64,000 bases of DNA from Eggerthella timonensis (GTDB lineage Bacteria > Actinomycetota > Coriobacteriia > Coriobacteriales > Eggerthellaceae). Numbering within the stretch: the stretch's first letter is position 1; each line of letters opens with the position of its first letter. Below the pieces are notes generated by a model, which was not told the origin of the DNA, did no database searches, and saw only the letters and a program-made list of their open reading frames with translations. The position numbers and the translations under genes are program-made. Below are positions 1-10,503 of the stretch, piece after piece. The DNA is taken from assembly GCF_900184265.1 (NCBI RefSeq), contig NZ_FXXA01000002.1:2838539-2902538 (forward strand), in the 5' to 3' direction.

Positions 1-358
1 CCTGGGGCACCTTGCGGGCGCAGGCCAGCATGAGGCCCATCGTGTGCTCGGCGGCCGAGACGATGTTCGACGTGGGGGCGTTGCACACGATGATGCCGCG
101 CTCGGTGGCCGCCTCGACGTCCACGTTGTCGACGCCCACGCCGGCGCGCCCGATGATGCGCAGGTTCTCGGCCGCCTCGATGGCCGCGCGGTCCACCTTC
201 GTCGCCGAGCGCACGATGAGCGCGTCGTAGGCGGGGATCGCAGCGACCAGATCCTCGGGCGCGAGCTCCAGCCTCACGTCCACCTCGTAGCCCTTGTCGC
301 GAAGCACCGCGAGGCCGGCGTCGGCCAGCTTCTCGGTAACCAGCACCTTCTTCGTCAT
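1..358 (-). CDS. serA: D-3-phosphoglycerate dehydrogenase, N-terminal part (cut by window edge)
   Basis: The reverse strand encodes about 119 residues starting MTKKVLVTEKLADAGLAVL and running out of the window. It contains the substrate-binding half of a 2-hydroxyacid dehydrogenase, with RIIGRAGVGVDNVD and NAPTSNIVSAAEHT, both typical of SerA. SerA oxidises 3-phosphoglycerate to 3-phosphohydroxypyruvate, the first step of serine synthesis, in the cytoplasm. The start at 358 is supported by AAGGTGG about 8 bases upstream. The NAD-binding and any ACT domain lie outside the window. Another D-2-hydroxyacid dehydrogenase is possible, but the N-terminal motif run fits SerA best. Confidence 0.85.
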   Translation of the reverse strand, partial: MTKKVLVTEKLADAGLAVLRDKGYEVDVRLELAPEDLVAAIPAYDALIVRSATKVDRAAIEAAENLRIIGRAGVGVDNVDVEAATERGIIVCNAPTSNIVSAAEHTMGLMLACARKVPQ

Positions 359-614
359 AATGGTAACCACCTTGCGTCCTATGCGTTTCATTGATTCGAA
401 TCGTTGCCGCGCCCGAGAGGGGCGGCGCGCCGCGCTTGAAGAGCGCAACGAGTCCATGATAGTGCGAAACCGCCCGAACCAAGGGCTCAACCTGCGAAAT
501 CCCGAGAAACCCACCTTTGGGGTGTACGCGGCGCACGCTGCCGCGGGTATGGTCGGAACCGTCAAACGCCGGGGGCGGGACGCCTCCTGCCCGAGGGAAA
601 CGGACGAGGAGATC

Positions 615-2528
615 ATGGACAGCATGCAGAAGCATCGAGGCATCAGCAGACGAACGTTTTTGGGCGCGACGGCGCTCGCCGGGGTGCAGGTGGCCGTGTT
701 CGGGTTGGCCGGCTGCGCGCCGAAGGCGCCGGGCGCGGAGGGGTCGTTCCGAGCGGGCACGTACACGGGCGAGGCCGAGGGCAAGTTCGACAAGATCGTC
801 GTGGAAGCCGACTTCTCCGCCACGGCGATCGAGGCGGTGCGCGTCGTGCAGAGCGCCGACACCGAGCGCATCGCGGCGCCCGCCATCGAGCGAATCCCCG
901 AGCGCATCGTGGCCGCGCAGGGCCTCGGCGTCGACGCGGTCACGGGCGCGACCCTCACGAGCATGGGCATCGTGCAAGCGGCCGCCGCGTGCGTGGAGCA
1001 GGCGGGCGGCAACGCGAGCGCCCTCAAGCGCGTCGGAGCCTCGGAACCCTCAGGCGAGCGCGTCGACCTCGAAGCCGACGTCGTGGTCATCGGCGCCGGA
1101 GCCGCGGGCATGGGCGGGGCCATCGCGGCGGCGCAGGGCGGCAAGCGGGTCGTCGTGTTGGAGAAGAACTCGAACATCGGCGGCAACTGCCTCGTGTCGG
1201 GCGGCTACCTGGAGTACCTCACCGCGCCGGACGCCGACCGGCCCGAGATGACGGCCGAGTTCCATCGCTACGTCGAAGACGTGCTGGCAAGCGACGCGGC
1301 GGCCGAGACCGACCCTGCGTTCGTCGCCCAGGTGCAGGCCGAATACGACGCCTACCGCGCCTCGGGCGGCACGAAGCTGTTCGACTCCCCGAACTTCTAC
1401 GCGCTCGATTTCGCCGCCACCACGGGCGAGGGCATGCCCGTCGACGCCTACCTGCCCGTGGCCCGCAACATCTCGGTGCTCAACGATTGGATGACCGAGC
1501 TGGGCTTCGAGTGGGCCACGCCCCTGCACGCCATCACCGGCTACACCTACCCCCGCTGGTCGAACCCCACGACGGGCGTGGGCGGCGAAGGCTACTTCGA
1601 CTTCTTCGACGAGGTGCTGGCCACCCAGGACCTCGGGGTGCAGGTGCTGCTGGCCACCGCCGCCGACGACATCCTCGCGGAGGGAGGCGCGGTATCCGGC
1701 GTGACCGCCACGGCCGAGGACGGCACGACGTACGCCATCGCGGCGCCGCGCGTGCTGATCGCCACCGGCGGGTTCTCCGGCAACTCGGACTTGCTCAAGA
1801 AGTACAACACCACGTGGAACTTCCCCGACGCGGCCATCGCCACGACGAACGTGAACGGCCACACGGGCGACGGCGTGCGCATGGCGACGGCGCTGGGCGC
1901 GGGGGTGGCCGACATGGGCAACCAGATGCTGTTCCCCTTCAACAGCCCCATCACGCTGTCGGCCGAGGACATCATGGGCGCGTTCGGCGACAGCCCCGTG
2001 GTGAACAAGGAGGGCAGGCGCTTCGTCGACGAGACCACCGACCGCTTCACCATCGCCGACGCGCTCATGCGCCAGACCGACAGCTTCTGCTTCTTCGTCT
2101 GCGACAGCAAGTGCGCCGACTACCCCTCCGCCGAGCGCCAGGAGACGCTCTTGCGCACCAAGCAGCTGTTCAAAGCCGACACGATCGGGGAACTCGCCCG
2201 GCAGATGGGCTGCGACCCCGCCGTGCTCGAGGAAACGATCGGCGCGTTCAACGAGGCGGCGGCCGCCGGCGAGGACGACGAGTTCGGCCGCTACATCTAC
2301 ACCGAGCTGAGCTCCGTGGAGGAGCCGCCGTTCTTCGCCTCCCCCGCCACCTGGGCCGCCCATATCACGCTCGGCGGCATCACGGCCGACGACGAAACGC
2401 ACGAGGCGCTCGACGAGTCGGGAGCCCCCATCCCGGGGCTGTACGTGGCCGGAGAGGCGCGCAACACCATCGCCGGCGTCGGCAGCATAGCCGACGGCGT
2501 CGCGGCCGGGAAGACGATCGCGGGCTAG
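615..2528 (+). CDS. exported FMN-binding / FAD-dependent reductase (fumarate reductase flavoprotein family)
   Basis: The product is 637 aa. An N-terminal SRRTFLGA twin-arginine motif is followed by a lipobox-like LAGC with Cys near residue 34, so the protein is probably exported by Tat and lipid-anchored. Residues about 43-125 form an FMN_bind domain; VTGATLTS near residue 110 matches the site where ApbE attaches FMN to threonine. From residue 155 there is a Rossmann FAD motif, GAGAAGMGGA, then a fumarate-reductase/succinate-dehydrogenase flavoprotein fold ending PGLYVAGEA. Such proteins pass electrons to fumarate, urocanate or xenobiotic acceptors; the substrate cannot be read from sequence. 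The frame is open far upstream, but the start at 615 is chosen because it has GAGGAG before it and puts the signal at the N terminus. It stands alone, with no cytochrome partner in view. Confidence 0.85.
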   Translation: MDSMQKHRGISRRTFLGATALAGVQVAVFGLAGCAPKAPGAEGSFRAGTYTGEAEGKFDKIVVEADFSATAIEAVRVVQSADTERIAAPAIERIPERIVAAQGLGVDAVTGATLTSMGIVQAAAACVEQAGGNASALKRVGASEPSGERVDLEADVVVIGAGAAGMGGAIAAAQGGKRVVVLEKNSNIGGNCLVSGGYLEYLTAPDADRPEMTAEFHRYVEDVLASDAAAETDPAFVAQVQAEYDAYRASGGTKLFDSPNFYALDFAATTGEGMPVDAYLPVARNISVLNDWMTELGFEWATPLHAITGYTYPRWSNPTTGVGGEGYFDFFDEVLATQDLGVQVLLATAADDILAEGGAVSGVTATAEDGTTYAIAAPRVLIATGGFSGNSDLLKKYNTTWNFPDAAIATTNVNGHTGDGVRMATALGAGVADMGNQMLFPFNSPITLSAEDIMGAFGDSPVVNKEGRRFVDETTDRFTIADALMRQTDSFCFFVCDSKCADYPSAERQETLLRTKQLFKADTIGELARQMGCDPAVLEETIGAFNEAAAAGEDDEFGRYIYTELSSVEEPPFFASPATWAAHITLGGITADDETHEALDESGAPIPGLYVAGEARNTIAGVGSIADGVAAGKTIAG

Positions 2529-2532
2529 CCGT

Positions 2533-2571
2533 CCGCCCCCCGGCGCGCATCCCGCGCGCGCCGGGGGGCGG
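2533..2571. terminator. GC-rich hairpin between converging genes
   Basis: A 16-bp perfect inverted repeat (arms 2533-2548 and 2556-2571) sits between the converging flavin reductase and ilvC. There is no U-tract on either strand, so it may act as a bidirectional terminator or 3'-end barrier. Confidence 0.6.
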
Positions 2572-2582
2572 CGAGGCGCGTT

Positions 2583-3605
<1,023 letters not shown>

Positions 3606-3630
3606 TTACTGGGGCATGCGCGTTCGCGCC

Positions 3631-4116
3631 TTACACGTCCTTGCTGTTGCGGGACATGGCGATCTTGCCGGTGCGGGTGATCTCCTTGATGCCGTAGGCG
3701 CGGAAGAGGTCCTCCATGCCCTTGAGCTTGCTCTCGTCGCCCGTGGCTTCGATGGTCAGCGAGCTTTTGCCCACGTCCACGATCTTCGCACGGAACACGT
3801 TGGCGATCTCGATGATCTCGTTGCGGCGATCGGGCTGGGCGTTCACCTTGAACAGCACGAGCTCGCGCTCGATGGCCGCGTCGTTGGTGAGGTCGGTGAT
3901 CTTGTGCACGCTGATCAGCTTGTGCAGCTGCTTGGTGATCTGCTCGTAGGCCACGTCGTCGGCCTTCACGATGGCCGTGACGCGCGACATGGTGGGATCT
4001 TCGGTGGGGCCCACCGACAGCGATTCGATGTTGAAGCCGCGCCGCGAGATGAGGCCGGTCACGCGCGACAGCACGCCCGGCTTGTTCTCCACCAGGACGG
4101 ACAGGATGTGCTTCAT
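3631..4116 (-). CDS. ilvN: acetolactate synthase small (regulatory) subunit
   Basis: The product is 161 aa. It opens [36 protein letters not shown], an ACT domain, and has a second alpha/beta domain in the C-terminal half (ALS_ss_C). It binds IlvB, stimulates it and confers branched-chain amino-acid feedback. The ATG overlaps the ilvB stop as ATGA, so the two subunits are translationally coupled and made in matched amounts. Confidence 0.96.
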   Translation of the reverse strand: MKHILSVLVENKPGVLSRVTGLISRRGFNIESLSVGPTEDPTMSRVTAIVKADDVAYEQITKQLHKLISVHKITDLTNDAAIERELVLFKVNAQPDRRNEIIEIANVFRAKIVDVGKSSLTIEATGDESKLKGMEDLFRAYGIKEITRTGKIAMSRNSKDV

Positions 4117-5990
4117 CGCGCGCCCCCCTTCTCGTCTTCTCCGTCGGGCACGTCGGTGCGCACGGCTCCCACGGCCACGTCGATGGCGCCGATCACCTCG
4201 TCGAGCGCGCGGCCCGGCGCCACCATGGGATACACGTTCTGATCGCGCGAGATGGCCACGTCCAAGAGGTACGGGCCCTCGGCCGCCAGCATGCGCTCGA
4301 GCGCCGCCTCCACGTCGGCGGGCTTCTCCACACGCTCGGCCTGCCAGCCGTACGCATCGGCCAGCTTCACGAAGTCGGGGTTCGCGTCCAGGAGCGTCGA
4401 GGAGTAGCGCTCGTCGTAGAACAGCTTCTGCCACTGGTGCACCATGCCGAGGCAGCGGTTGTCCAGGATGAGCACCTTCACCGGCACGCGATGGATGCCC
4501 GCCGTGGCCATCTCCTGGCTGTTCATCTGGAACGATCCGTCGCCCGCCACGCACACCACCTGCTTGTCCGGGCAGCCGATGGCCGAGCCGATGGCGGCCG
4601 GGAAGCCGAATCCCATCGTGCCGAGGCCGCCCGAGGAGATGAAGCTGCGCGGCGCCTCGCGGTCCACGCTCTGAGCGGCCCACATCTGGTGCTGCCCCAC
4701 CTCGGTCACGACGACGCTTTTCTGCGGGTCGAGCAGCTCGGAGAGCTTCTTCAGCACCACTTCGGGGACGATCTCGTCCGGATCGTCGCCCACGCCGGGA
4801 TGGTAGAACGGGTAGCGCGTGCGCCACGCGGAGATCTGCGCCACCCAGTCGCCCGTGTTCGGTTGCGCGCCCTCCTTCCGAAGGCTCGCCACGATGCCGC
4901 CGAGCACGCCCTTGAGGTCGCCGACGATGGGCACCTGCACCTCGCGCACCTTGCCGATCTCGGCCGGATCGATGTCGATGTGGATGACGTCGGCATGCGG
5001 CGCGAACTCGTCGAGCTTGCCCGTCACGCGGTCGGAGAAGCGCGCGCCCGCCGCGATGATCAGGTCGCTCTCGGTCATGGCGAGGTTCGCGTACTTCGAG
5101 CCGTGCATGCCCACGGGCCCCAGGTTCAGCTGATGCGACGCGGGGAACGCGCCCTTGCCCATGAGCGTGGTGACCACGGGGATCTGCATGAGCTCGGCGA
5201 GCTCCTTGAGCTCCTCGGACGCGCCCGACGACACGGTGCCGCCGCCCACGTACAGCACGGGGCGCTCGGCCCGGCCGATGCGCGCGACGGCCTGCTTGAT
5301 CTGCTTGGCGTTGCCGCGGTAGGTGGGCTTGTACGACGGCAGGTTCACGTCGTCGGGATAGTCGAACACCATGCGTTCGCTGGCCAGGTCGGACGGGATG
5401 TCGATGAGCACGGGGCCGGGGCGCCCGGTCTTGGCGATATGGAACGCCTCGCGGAACGTCCGCGTCAGCTCCTCGGTGGATTGCAGCAGGTAGCTGTGCT
5501 TGACCACCGGCATGGTGATGCCCACGATGTCGGACTCCTGGAACGAGTCGGTGCCGATGACGCCGCGCGGCACCTGGCCCGTGATCACCACGAGCGGCAC
5601 GCTGTCCATGTAGGCCGTCGCGATGCCCGTCACCGTGTTCGTGGCGCCCGGGCCGCTCGTGACGATGGCCACGCCCACGTTGCCCGTGGCGCGCGCATAG
5701 CCGTCGGCCTCGTGCACGGCGCCCTGTTCGTGGCGCGCCAGCACGTGCTTGATCTGGTCGGAGTCGTACAGCGCATCGTATATCTTGATGGCCTGGCCGC
5801 CCGGATAGCCGAACACGAGGTCGACGCCCTCGGCCTCGAGCGAGGCCACGACGGCCTCGGCGCCGATCATGGTAGCGCCTTGCTTGGGCGTCCGGCTGCC
5901 CAGGCCGCGCGACGCGCCGGCTGCGGTGGCGTTGGCCTGCGTCGGACGAGGCGCGGCGTCGTCGGTTGAGGTGCTGCGTGCGTTGGTCAT
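4113..5990 (-). CDS. ilvB: acetolactate synthase large (catalytic) subunit
   Basis: The product is 625 aa. After a polar N-terminal extension of about 40 residues it has the three domains of a TPP enzyme: the PYR domain with the catalytic Glu in [18 protein letters not shown], a central FAD-binding domain, and a C-terminal PP domain with the Mg/TPP motif [14 protein letters not shown]. It condenses two pyruvates, or pyruvate and 2-oxobutyrate. ATGA overlaps at both ends couple it to ilvD and ilvN. The extension ([16 protein letters not shown]...) looks disordered; an internal start at the Met before [15 protein letters not shown] would give the usual length, but the ATGA overlap favours 5990. 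Confidence 0.95.
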   Translation of the reverse strand: MTNARSTSTDDAAPRPTQANATAAGASRGLGSRTPKQGATMIGAEAVVASLEAEGVDLVFGYPGGQAIKIYDALYDSDQIKHVLARHEQGAVHEADGYARATGNVGVAIVTSGPGATNTVTGIATAYMDSVPLVVITGQVPRGVIGTDSFQESDIVGITMPVVKHSYLLQSTEELTRTFREAFHIAKTGRPGPVLIDIPSDLASERMVFDYPDDVNLPSYKPTYRGNAKQIKQAVARIGRAERPVLYVGGGTVSSGASEELKELAELMQIPVVTTLMGKGAFPASHQLNLGPVGMHGSKYANLAMTESDLIIAAGARFSDRVTGKLDEFAPHADVIHIDIDPAEIGKVREVQVPIVGDLKGVLGGIVASLRKEGAQPNTGDWVAQISAWRTRYPFYHPGVGDDPDEIVPEVVLKKLSELLDPQKSVVVTEVGQHQMWAAQSVDREAPRSFISSGGLGTMGFGFPAAIGSAIGCPDKQVVCVAGDGSFQMNSQEMATAGIHRVPVKVLILDNRCLGMVHQWQKLFYDERYSSTLLDANPDFVKLADAYGWQAERVEKPADVEAALERMLAAEGPYLLDVAISRDQNVYPMVAPGRALDEVIGAIDVAVGAVRTDVPDGEDEKGGAR

Positions 5991-7669
5991 GACACATACG
6001 CCCCCTTGTCTGCGGATGAGACGAGCTTCGCGTACTTCGCGAGCACGCCATAATCGTGCTTCGGCGCCGGCGGCGTCCAGGCCGCGCGGCGGCGTTCGAG
6101 CTCGGCATCGTCCACGCCCAGCGTGAGCGCGCCGCCCTCGATGTCCACCGTCACCTGGTCGCCCTCCTCGATGAGCGCGATGGGGCCGCCAGCTGCGGCC
6201 TCGGGGCTCACGTGTCCCACGGCAGGGCCCTTCGTCGCGCCCGAGAAGCGCCCGTCGGTGATGAGCGCCACGCTCGTGGACAGGCCCATCCCCACGATGG
6301 ACGAGGTGGGCGTCAGCATCTCGCGCATGCCCGGGCCGCCCTTCGGCCCTTCGTAGCGGATGACCACCACGTCGCCCGCCACGATCTTCCCGGCGTTGAT
6401 GGCGGCGCAGGCCTCCTCTTCGCTGTCGAAGCAGCGCGCAGGGCCGGTATGCGTCATCATCGAGGGATCGACGGCCGACTTCTTCACGATGGCGCCGTCG
6501 GGAGCGATGTTGCCGTGCAGCACCTTGAGCGCGCCCGACGGGCTGAACGGGTTGTCGTGCGTGCGGCATACCTCGCCGTCCGCGCCGGCGCAGGCCGCGT
6601 GCATGTAGTCGAGGTAGTCCCCCATCGGGCCCATGCAGGTGAGCGCGCTTCGGTCGATGAGCCCTAAGCGGTCGAGCTCCGCCACGACCACGGGCACGCC
6701 TCCCACCTCGTACAGGTCGGTGAGCGGGCGCGGGCCCGAGGGCGCGAGCTTCACGAGGTGCGGCGTGCGCGCGCTCGCCGCGTCCCAATCGTCCATCGTG
6801 ATGGGATGGCCCGCCTCGCGGGCGACGGCCGTGAGGTGCAGCACCGTGTTCGTGGAGCCGCCGAAGGCCATGTCGCACTCCATGGCGTTGTGGATGGCGG
6901 CCTCGCTCACGATGTCGCGCGCGCAGACCCCCTGCTCCAAGAGCTCCATCACCTTCATGCCCGCATGCTTCGCCAAGCGGATGCGCTCGGAGTACACCGC
7001 GGGGATGGTGCCGTTGCCGGGAAGCGCGATGCCGAGGGCCTCGCACAGGCAGTTCATGGAGTTCGCCGTGAACATGCCCGAGCAGCTGCCGCAGGTGGGG
7101 CACGCCGTGTCCTCGTACGATTTGAGCTCGTCTTCGGTCATCGTGCCGTTGAGCACGCGCGCCGCGCCGTCGAACAGCGTGTTGAGGTCGGTGGAGGGGC
7201 CGCATCCGCCCGGCTGCTTTCCGGCGAGCATCGGGCCGCCCGACACGAATACCGTGGGGATGTTCACGCGCAGCGCGCCCAGCAGCATGCCCGGCACGAT
7301 CTTATCGCAGTTCGGGATGCACACGAGCGCGTCGAAGGCGTGGCCCTGCACCGCGCACTCCAGCGAGTCGGCGATGGCCTCGCGCGACACGAGGGAGTAG
7401 TGCATGCCGTCGTGGTTCATGGCGATGCCGTCGCACACGCCGATGGTCGAGATCTCGAACGGCACGCCGCCGGCCATGTAGATGCCGGCCTTCACGGCCT
7501 CGGCGATCTTGTCGAGGTTGTTGTGCCCCGGGATGATGTCGTTTCGGGAGTTGAAGACGGCGACGAGCGGCCGCTCCATCTCCTCGTCGGTGATCCCGTC
7601 GGCCTTGAGCAGGCTGCGGTGAGGGGCGCGCGCCGTGCCGCATCGTACGGCATCGCTGCGTAGCTGCAT
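5987..7669 (-). CDS. ilvD: dihydroxy-acid dehydratase
   Basis: The product is 560 aa. It carries the Fe-S ligands of the IlvD/Edd family (CDKIVPGM and [10 protein letters not shown]) and the family signature PCNNNLD-like region near the N terminus. It dehydrates dihydroxy-isovalerate and dihydroxy-methylvalerate to the 2-keto acids. The frame is open to 7747, but the start at 7669 (MQLRSDAVR) is preferred: it has GAGAAGGGA 7 bases upstream and excludes the T-box terminator, which lies at 7730-7763. It is the first gene of the ilv operon and overlaps ilvB as ATGA. Confidence 0.95.
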   Translation of the reverse strand: MQLRSDAVRCGTARAPHRSLLKADGITDEEMERPLVAVFNSRNDIIPGHNNLDKIAEAVKAGIYMAGGVPFEISTIGVCDGIAMNHDGMHYSLVSREAIADSLECAVQGHAFDALVCIPNCDKIVPGMLLGALRVNIPTVFVSGGPMLAGKQPGGCGPSTDLNTLFDGAARVLNGTMTEDELKSYEDTACPTCGSCSGMFTANSMNCLCEALGIALPGNGTIPAVYSERIRLAKHAGMKVMELLEQGVCARDIVSEAAIHNAMECDMAFGGSTNTVLHLTAVAREAGHPITMDDWDAASARTPHLVKLAPSGPRPLTDLYEVGGVPVVVAELDRLGLIDRSALTCMGPMGDYLDYMHAACAGADGEVCRTHDNPFSPSGALKVLHGNIAPDGAIVKKSAVDPSMMTHTGPARCFDSEEEACAAINAGKIVAGDVVVIRYEGPKGGPGMREMLTPTSSIVGMGLSTSVALITDGRFSGATKGPAVGHVSPEAAAGGPIALIEEGDQVTVDIEGGALTLGVDDAELERRRAAWTPPAPKHDYGVLAKYAKLVSSADKGAYVS

Positions 7670-7729
7670 GTCCGATCCCTTCTCTCTGGATGCCCGGTCG
7701 GCTGGTGCCGCCCGCCGGGTTCCGCCCAT

Positions 7730-7763
7730 AAAAAAATCCTGCTGCAAGCAACCTGCACCAGGA
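7730..7763 (-). terminator. T-box attenuator terminator in the ilvD leader
   Basis: On the minus strand, TCCTGGTGCA pairs with TGCAGCAGGA (one mismatch) around a 7-base loop and is followed by seven T. It ends 60 bases before the ilvD start, the expected place for the terminator of a transcription-attenuating leader. Confidence 0.85.
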
Positions 7764-8027
7764 CCTCAGAGAGAAGCGAGCTGCCGTGGCGCCGCCTATG
7801 CGCGGCACTCGAGCGAGGCTCGTATCGGACTGATAACGGAGTCGCCGGTTCAGGTTACTTGCCGCGGCTGCACCCGGAGATCGTCCGTTGCGTGTCCGCT
7901 GCGTTCAGCTGAACTGCTCGGAGGGGGCGTTCGGACCGTCCACCGCCGGCTCGCAGCATCCGCCGGCTCTCTTGAGATGGATTCGTCCCTACTGTCCTCG
8001 TCATCGCATTTCATCTATGAACTTGTG
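7730..8027 (-). promoter_or_regulatory. T-box riboswitch, leucine (CUC) specifier, controlling ilvDBNC
   Basis: Read on the minus strand, the leader has the T-box order: GACGAGGACAGTAGGG near the base of stem I, AGAGAGCCGGCGGATGCTG for the distal loop, then GAACGCCCCCTCCGAGCAG. The CUC specifier falls at 7923-7921, where ilv/leu T-boxes carry a Leu codon. The 3' part holds the antiterminator region and a rho-independent terminator. Uncharged tRNA-Leu would stabilise antitermination and switch on the operon. The antiterminator bulge reads GGCGGCGCCACGG rather than the usual GGUGGNACCGCG, which lowers certainty about mechanism. A covariance search with RF00230 would settle it. Confidence 0.78.
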
Positions 8028-8033
8028 GGAGAA

Positions 8034-8061
8034 AGTATACCCCCGCACTCGCCGGATGCAA
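8034..8061 (-). promoter_or_regulatory. promoter of the ilv operon
   Basis: The minus strand has -35 TTGCAT and -10 TATACT separated by 16 bases, placing the transcript start near 8027, just upstream of T-box stem I. Confidence 0.75.
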
Positions 8062-8231
8062 GAAAAACTTTGACGGTCGAAGCGTTTATGCGGGAAATTC
8101 ACATGGAGGGACTGGGATATCCGCCGCAGAACGCCTATCGAGCCGCGGGACGCATGGGCATTCGCTGACGTTTGGGGATCAGGCGACGATTCGCCGGGCC
8201 CGATGACGGATCGAATGATAGATTGGGGCTC

Positions 8232-9335
8232 ATGACGATCATCGACGACAAGGCGGGAACGGGCATGGACGAAGAAGCGACGGACGGGACGGCGACGCGG
8301 GCGGCTCGAAGCCGCCGCTCATCCGTTCGCACGGCGCTCTCGGTCGTCCTATGGGCCGCGACCGCGTGCGTGGCCGCGATCATGGCGACCCGCTTCGCGC
8401 CTTCCGTCCTGAGCAACGGCCGGCTGATACCCGAGGCCGCCGCGTTCGTGCCCTGGCTGGCCATACCGAGCGCCATCATGCTCATCATCGCAGCGCTGAG
8501 CAGGCGCAAGGCGCTCTTCGCGGCAACCGCTCTGTGCCTCGCCTGCCAAATCGTCTGGCATGCGGGCTTCTTCCTGCCCGCGCCCCACATCGCCGACGAG
8601 GCGACGCGGCCCGTGCCCGAGCGGACCTCCGACGACGCCGTCATGCGCATCATGACCCTCAACACGAAGAACGGCAACGCCGACGCGGGCCAGATCGTCT
8701 CGATCGTCCGCGACCAGCGCGTCGAGGTGCTCGCCCTCCAGGAGGTCAGCGCCTCGCTCATCGAACGGCTCTCGGCGGCCGGCCTCGACGAGCTGCTGCC
8801 TACGCGCATCCTCGGCGCGGCGGGATCCGAAGACAACGGCGGCATCAACGTCATCTACGCGCTCGCGCCCGCGAGCGACGCGTCCGACAGCATCCTGCCC
8901 GTCACGGGATCCGCCGTGCCCGCCTGCACGATCGTCGCCGGGGGCCGTCCGGTGCGCCTCGTCAGCGCGCACCCCGCCTCTCCCAAGACGGGCGCGCGGG
9001 GCTTCTGGAACGAAAGCCTCGCCAACCTGGGCACGCTGCGCCGCTACGACGACGAATACCTGATCATGGGCGACTTCAACTCGACATGGGACCACTCGCG
9101 CTATCGCAAGATGCTCGGCGACGCCCTCGTGGACGCCTCGCAACAGGCAGGCGAGGGCTTCCACATGACCTACCCCTCCGAGCCGCACTACGCCATGGTG
9201 CCGGTGCCGCCCATGATCGAGATCGACCACATCGTCTACTCCAAGAACAGCGGCATGTCCGTAGGCGGCCTCGAAACCGTTAACGTGCAGGGCACGGATC
9301 ATTTCGCGCTGCTCGGAACCTGGGTGGCGGGGTAG
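8232..9335 (+). CDS. membrane-anchored endonuclease/exonuclease/phosphatase-family protein
   Basis: The product is about 367 aa. Three hydrophobic segments (VRTALSVVLWAATACVAAI, AFVPWLAIPSAIMLIIAAL, ALFAATALCLACQIVWHAG) precede a catalytic EEP domain. Family motifs are visible in order: MTLNTKNGN, LALQEVS (metal-binding Glu), SAHPASP, IMGDFNSTW, IDHIVY and GTDHF. The topology resembles YafD-like or exported phosphodiesterase proteins with the catalytic domain outside the membrane. Substrate is unknown (phosphoester or nucleic acid). The start at 8232 is one of three in frame (8172, 8232, 8265); 8265 has a GGCGGGAACGGGC stretch before it and is nearly as good. It is divergent from the ilv operon. 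Confidence 0.8.
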   Translation: MTIIDDKAGTGMDEEATDGTATRAARSRRSSVRTALSVVLWAATACVAAIMATRFAPSVLSNGRLIPEAAAFVPWLAIPSAIMLIIAALSRRKALFAATALCLACQIVWHAGFFLPAPHIADEATRPVPERTSDDAVMRIMTLNTKNGNADAGQIVSIVRDQRVEVLALQEVSASLIERLSAAGLDELLPTRILGAAGSEDNGGINVIYALAPASDASDSILPVTGSAVPACTIVAGGRPVRLVSAHPASPKTGARGFWNESLANLGTLRRYDDEYLIMGDFNSTWDHSRYRKMLGDALVDASQQAGEGFHMTYPSEPHYAMVPVPPMIEIDHIVYSKNSGMSVGGLETVNVQGTDHFALLGTWVAG

Positions 9336-9336
9336 C

Positions 9337-9367
9337 CGAGGCGGGTGCCCCCGTCCATCCCGCCTCG
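9337..9367 (+). terminator. hairpin after the EEP-family gene
   Basis: CGAGGCGGG pairs with CCCGCCTCG across a 13-base loop, directly after the stop at 9335. There is no strong T-tract. Confidence 0.55.
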
Positions 9368-9379
9368 CACGTCGTCCTC

Positions 9380-9578
9380 CTCAAATCGAATACGCTGCAA
9401 ACGCGCCGAAAACATGTCGGATTGCTGACCGATCGCTCATGTCGGGGAAACGGTTGCCCCAGCTCGCATGCGCAAGTTCGCACGGGCAGTACACTCACCT
9501 ACCACGAAAGCCCCGCAACCGCGACATGCGCCAAGGGGCTTGGCCCGTCTCAGCACCCCATCATGAAAGGAGGCGTTC
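9380..9578 (+). other. structured leader of the C39-like gene (class unresolved)
   Basis: This stretch between the terminator and the strong Shine-Dalgarno AAAGGAGGCG holds several short pairings, including GGGGAAACGGTTGCCCC and AAGCCCC...GGGGCTT. Leaders of cell-wall genes in actinobacteria often contain ydaO (c-di-AMP) riboswitches, and GGGGAAACGG is loosely reminiscent of one, but no full consensus can be assigned by eye. An Infernal search against RF00379 would decide. Confidence 0.3.
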
Positions 9579-10490
9579 ATGCCGTATCGAGGCTTACTCT
9601 ACTTCGTATCCCAAAGCGCCAGCTCCGATTACCGCACCGACCCGTACGCGACGGAACGCCGCTGCCTCCCCAACCGCACGCACGGCATCCGCTACGCGTC
9701 CGCGCCGAAACGCTCCACCTGCATCAGAACCTACGCGCCCTCCGAGGCGGTGCGCCCCGTATGCGCCCGCACCACCGCCGCCGCCCATCAGGCGAGCCGG
9801 AGCTTCGAGTGGCAGCGCGCGCTCAAGGCGGTGCTCGTCATGGCGGTCGTCGCCGTCCTGTCGGCGCTTCTCGGCATCTTCGCCGCGCGCGCCCTCACCG
9901 GCGCGATCGACGAAGGCGCGTTCCCCCTCATCGGGTCGGCAAGCGCCGCCACCTCCGCGAACGGCGCGAGCCTGAGCACGCCGCAGTCGTCGTGGGAGCA
10001 GGGAACCGTTCCCGTGCTGTATCAAGACGACCCGCAGTGGGCCGATCGCCCCTACGGATCCGGAACCATCGGAGACGCGGGCGCCGCGCCGATGTGCCTG
10101 GCCATGGTGCATATCGAAGCGACGGGCGACGTGGGCACCGGCCCCGTCGAAGTGGCGTCCTTCTCGCAGAGCAGCGGATACGCAAGCTCCGTCGACGCCA
10201 CCGAGCTGCTCACCGAGGGCGCGGCCCAGCTGGGGCTCGCCTCGCGTGAAGTCGACGCGAACGAGCTGGCCATGCGCCGCGAGCTCGTGGGCGACCGGCC
10301 CATCATCGCCTCCGTGAAGGCGGGGTCGTTCGGCTCGTCGGCCACCTACATCGTGATCACCGGCATCGACGAGCACGGCACGCTCGCCGTGGTCGACCCG
10401 CTCAGCCGCGACCACACGAGCCGCCACTGGACCTTCGACGAGATCACCTCGCAGGCCGACGGCCTGTGGTCCTACACGCCCGCCGCGTAG
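9579..10490 (+). CDS. membrane-anchored C39-like (papain-fold) protein without catalytic Cys/His
   Basis: The product is 303 aa. An arginine-rich N-terminal region of about 80 residues is followed by one membrane segment (ALKAVLVMAVVAVLSALLGI) and an external domain like peptidase_C39_2: VPVLYQDDPQWAD, then a helix start, then YIVITGIDEHGTLAVVDP. In active relatives the helix begins G-C-G-P-T; here it is GAAPM, so the nucleophile Cys is Ala. The histidine normally before YIVI is also absent (SATYIVI). The fold may therefore bind rather than cut peptide, perhaps at the cell wall. The start has one of the best ribosome sites in the window, AAAGGAGGCGTTC. It is monocistronic and followed by a hairpin. 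Confidence 0.75.
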   Translation: MPYRGLLYFVSQSASSDYRTDPYATERRCLPNRTHGIRYASAPKRSTCIRTYAPSEAVRPVCARTTAAAHQASRSFEWQRALKAVLVMAVVAVLSALLGIFAARALTGAIDEGAFPLIGSASAATSANGASLSTPQSSWEQGTVPVLYQDDPQWADRPYGSGTIGDAGAAPMCLAMVHIEATGDVGTGPVEVASFSQSSGYASSVDATELLTEGAAQLGLASREVDANELAMRRELVGDRPIIASVKAGSFGSSATYIVITGIDEHGTLAVVDPLSRDHTSRHWTFDEITSQADGLWSYTPAA

Positions 10491-10503
10491 GCCGCGACGT
10501 CTT

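Noticed and set aside
294-614. Long upstream extension of the flavin-reductase frame
   Set aside because: It is in frame but codes for a low-complexity arginine-rich peptide before the Tat signal. The ATG at 615 has a ribosome site and puts the signal peptide at the N terminus.
2534-2541. C/G run in the convergent hairpin near 2535 as another contingency tract
   Set aside because: The run is only six bases, forms part of a perfect stem, and no reading frame crosses it.
7635-8168. Plus-strand open frame of 177 codons opposite ilvD and its leader
   Set aside because: It crosses the T-box leader on the other strand and the first codons of ilvD, lacks a ribosome site, and has no recognisable motif; high GC keeps frames open by chance.
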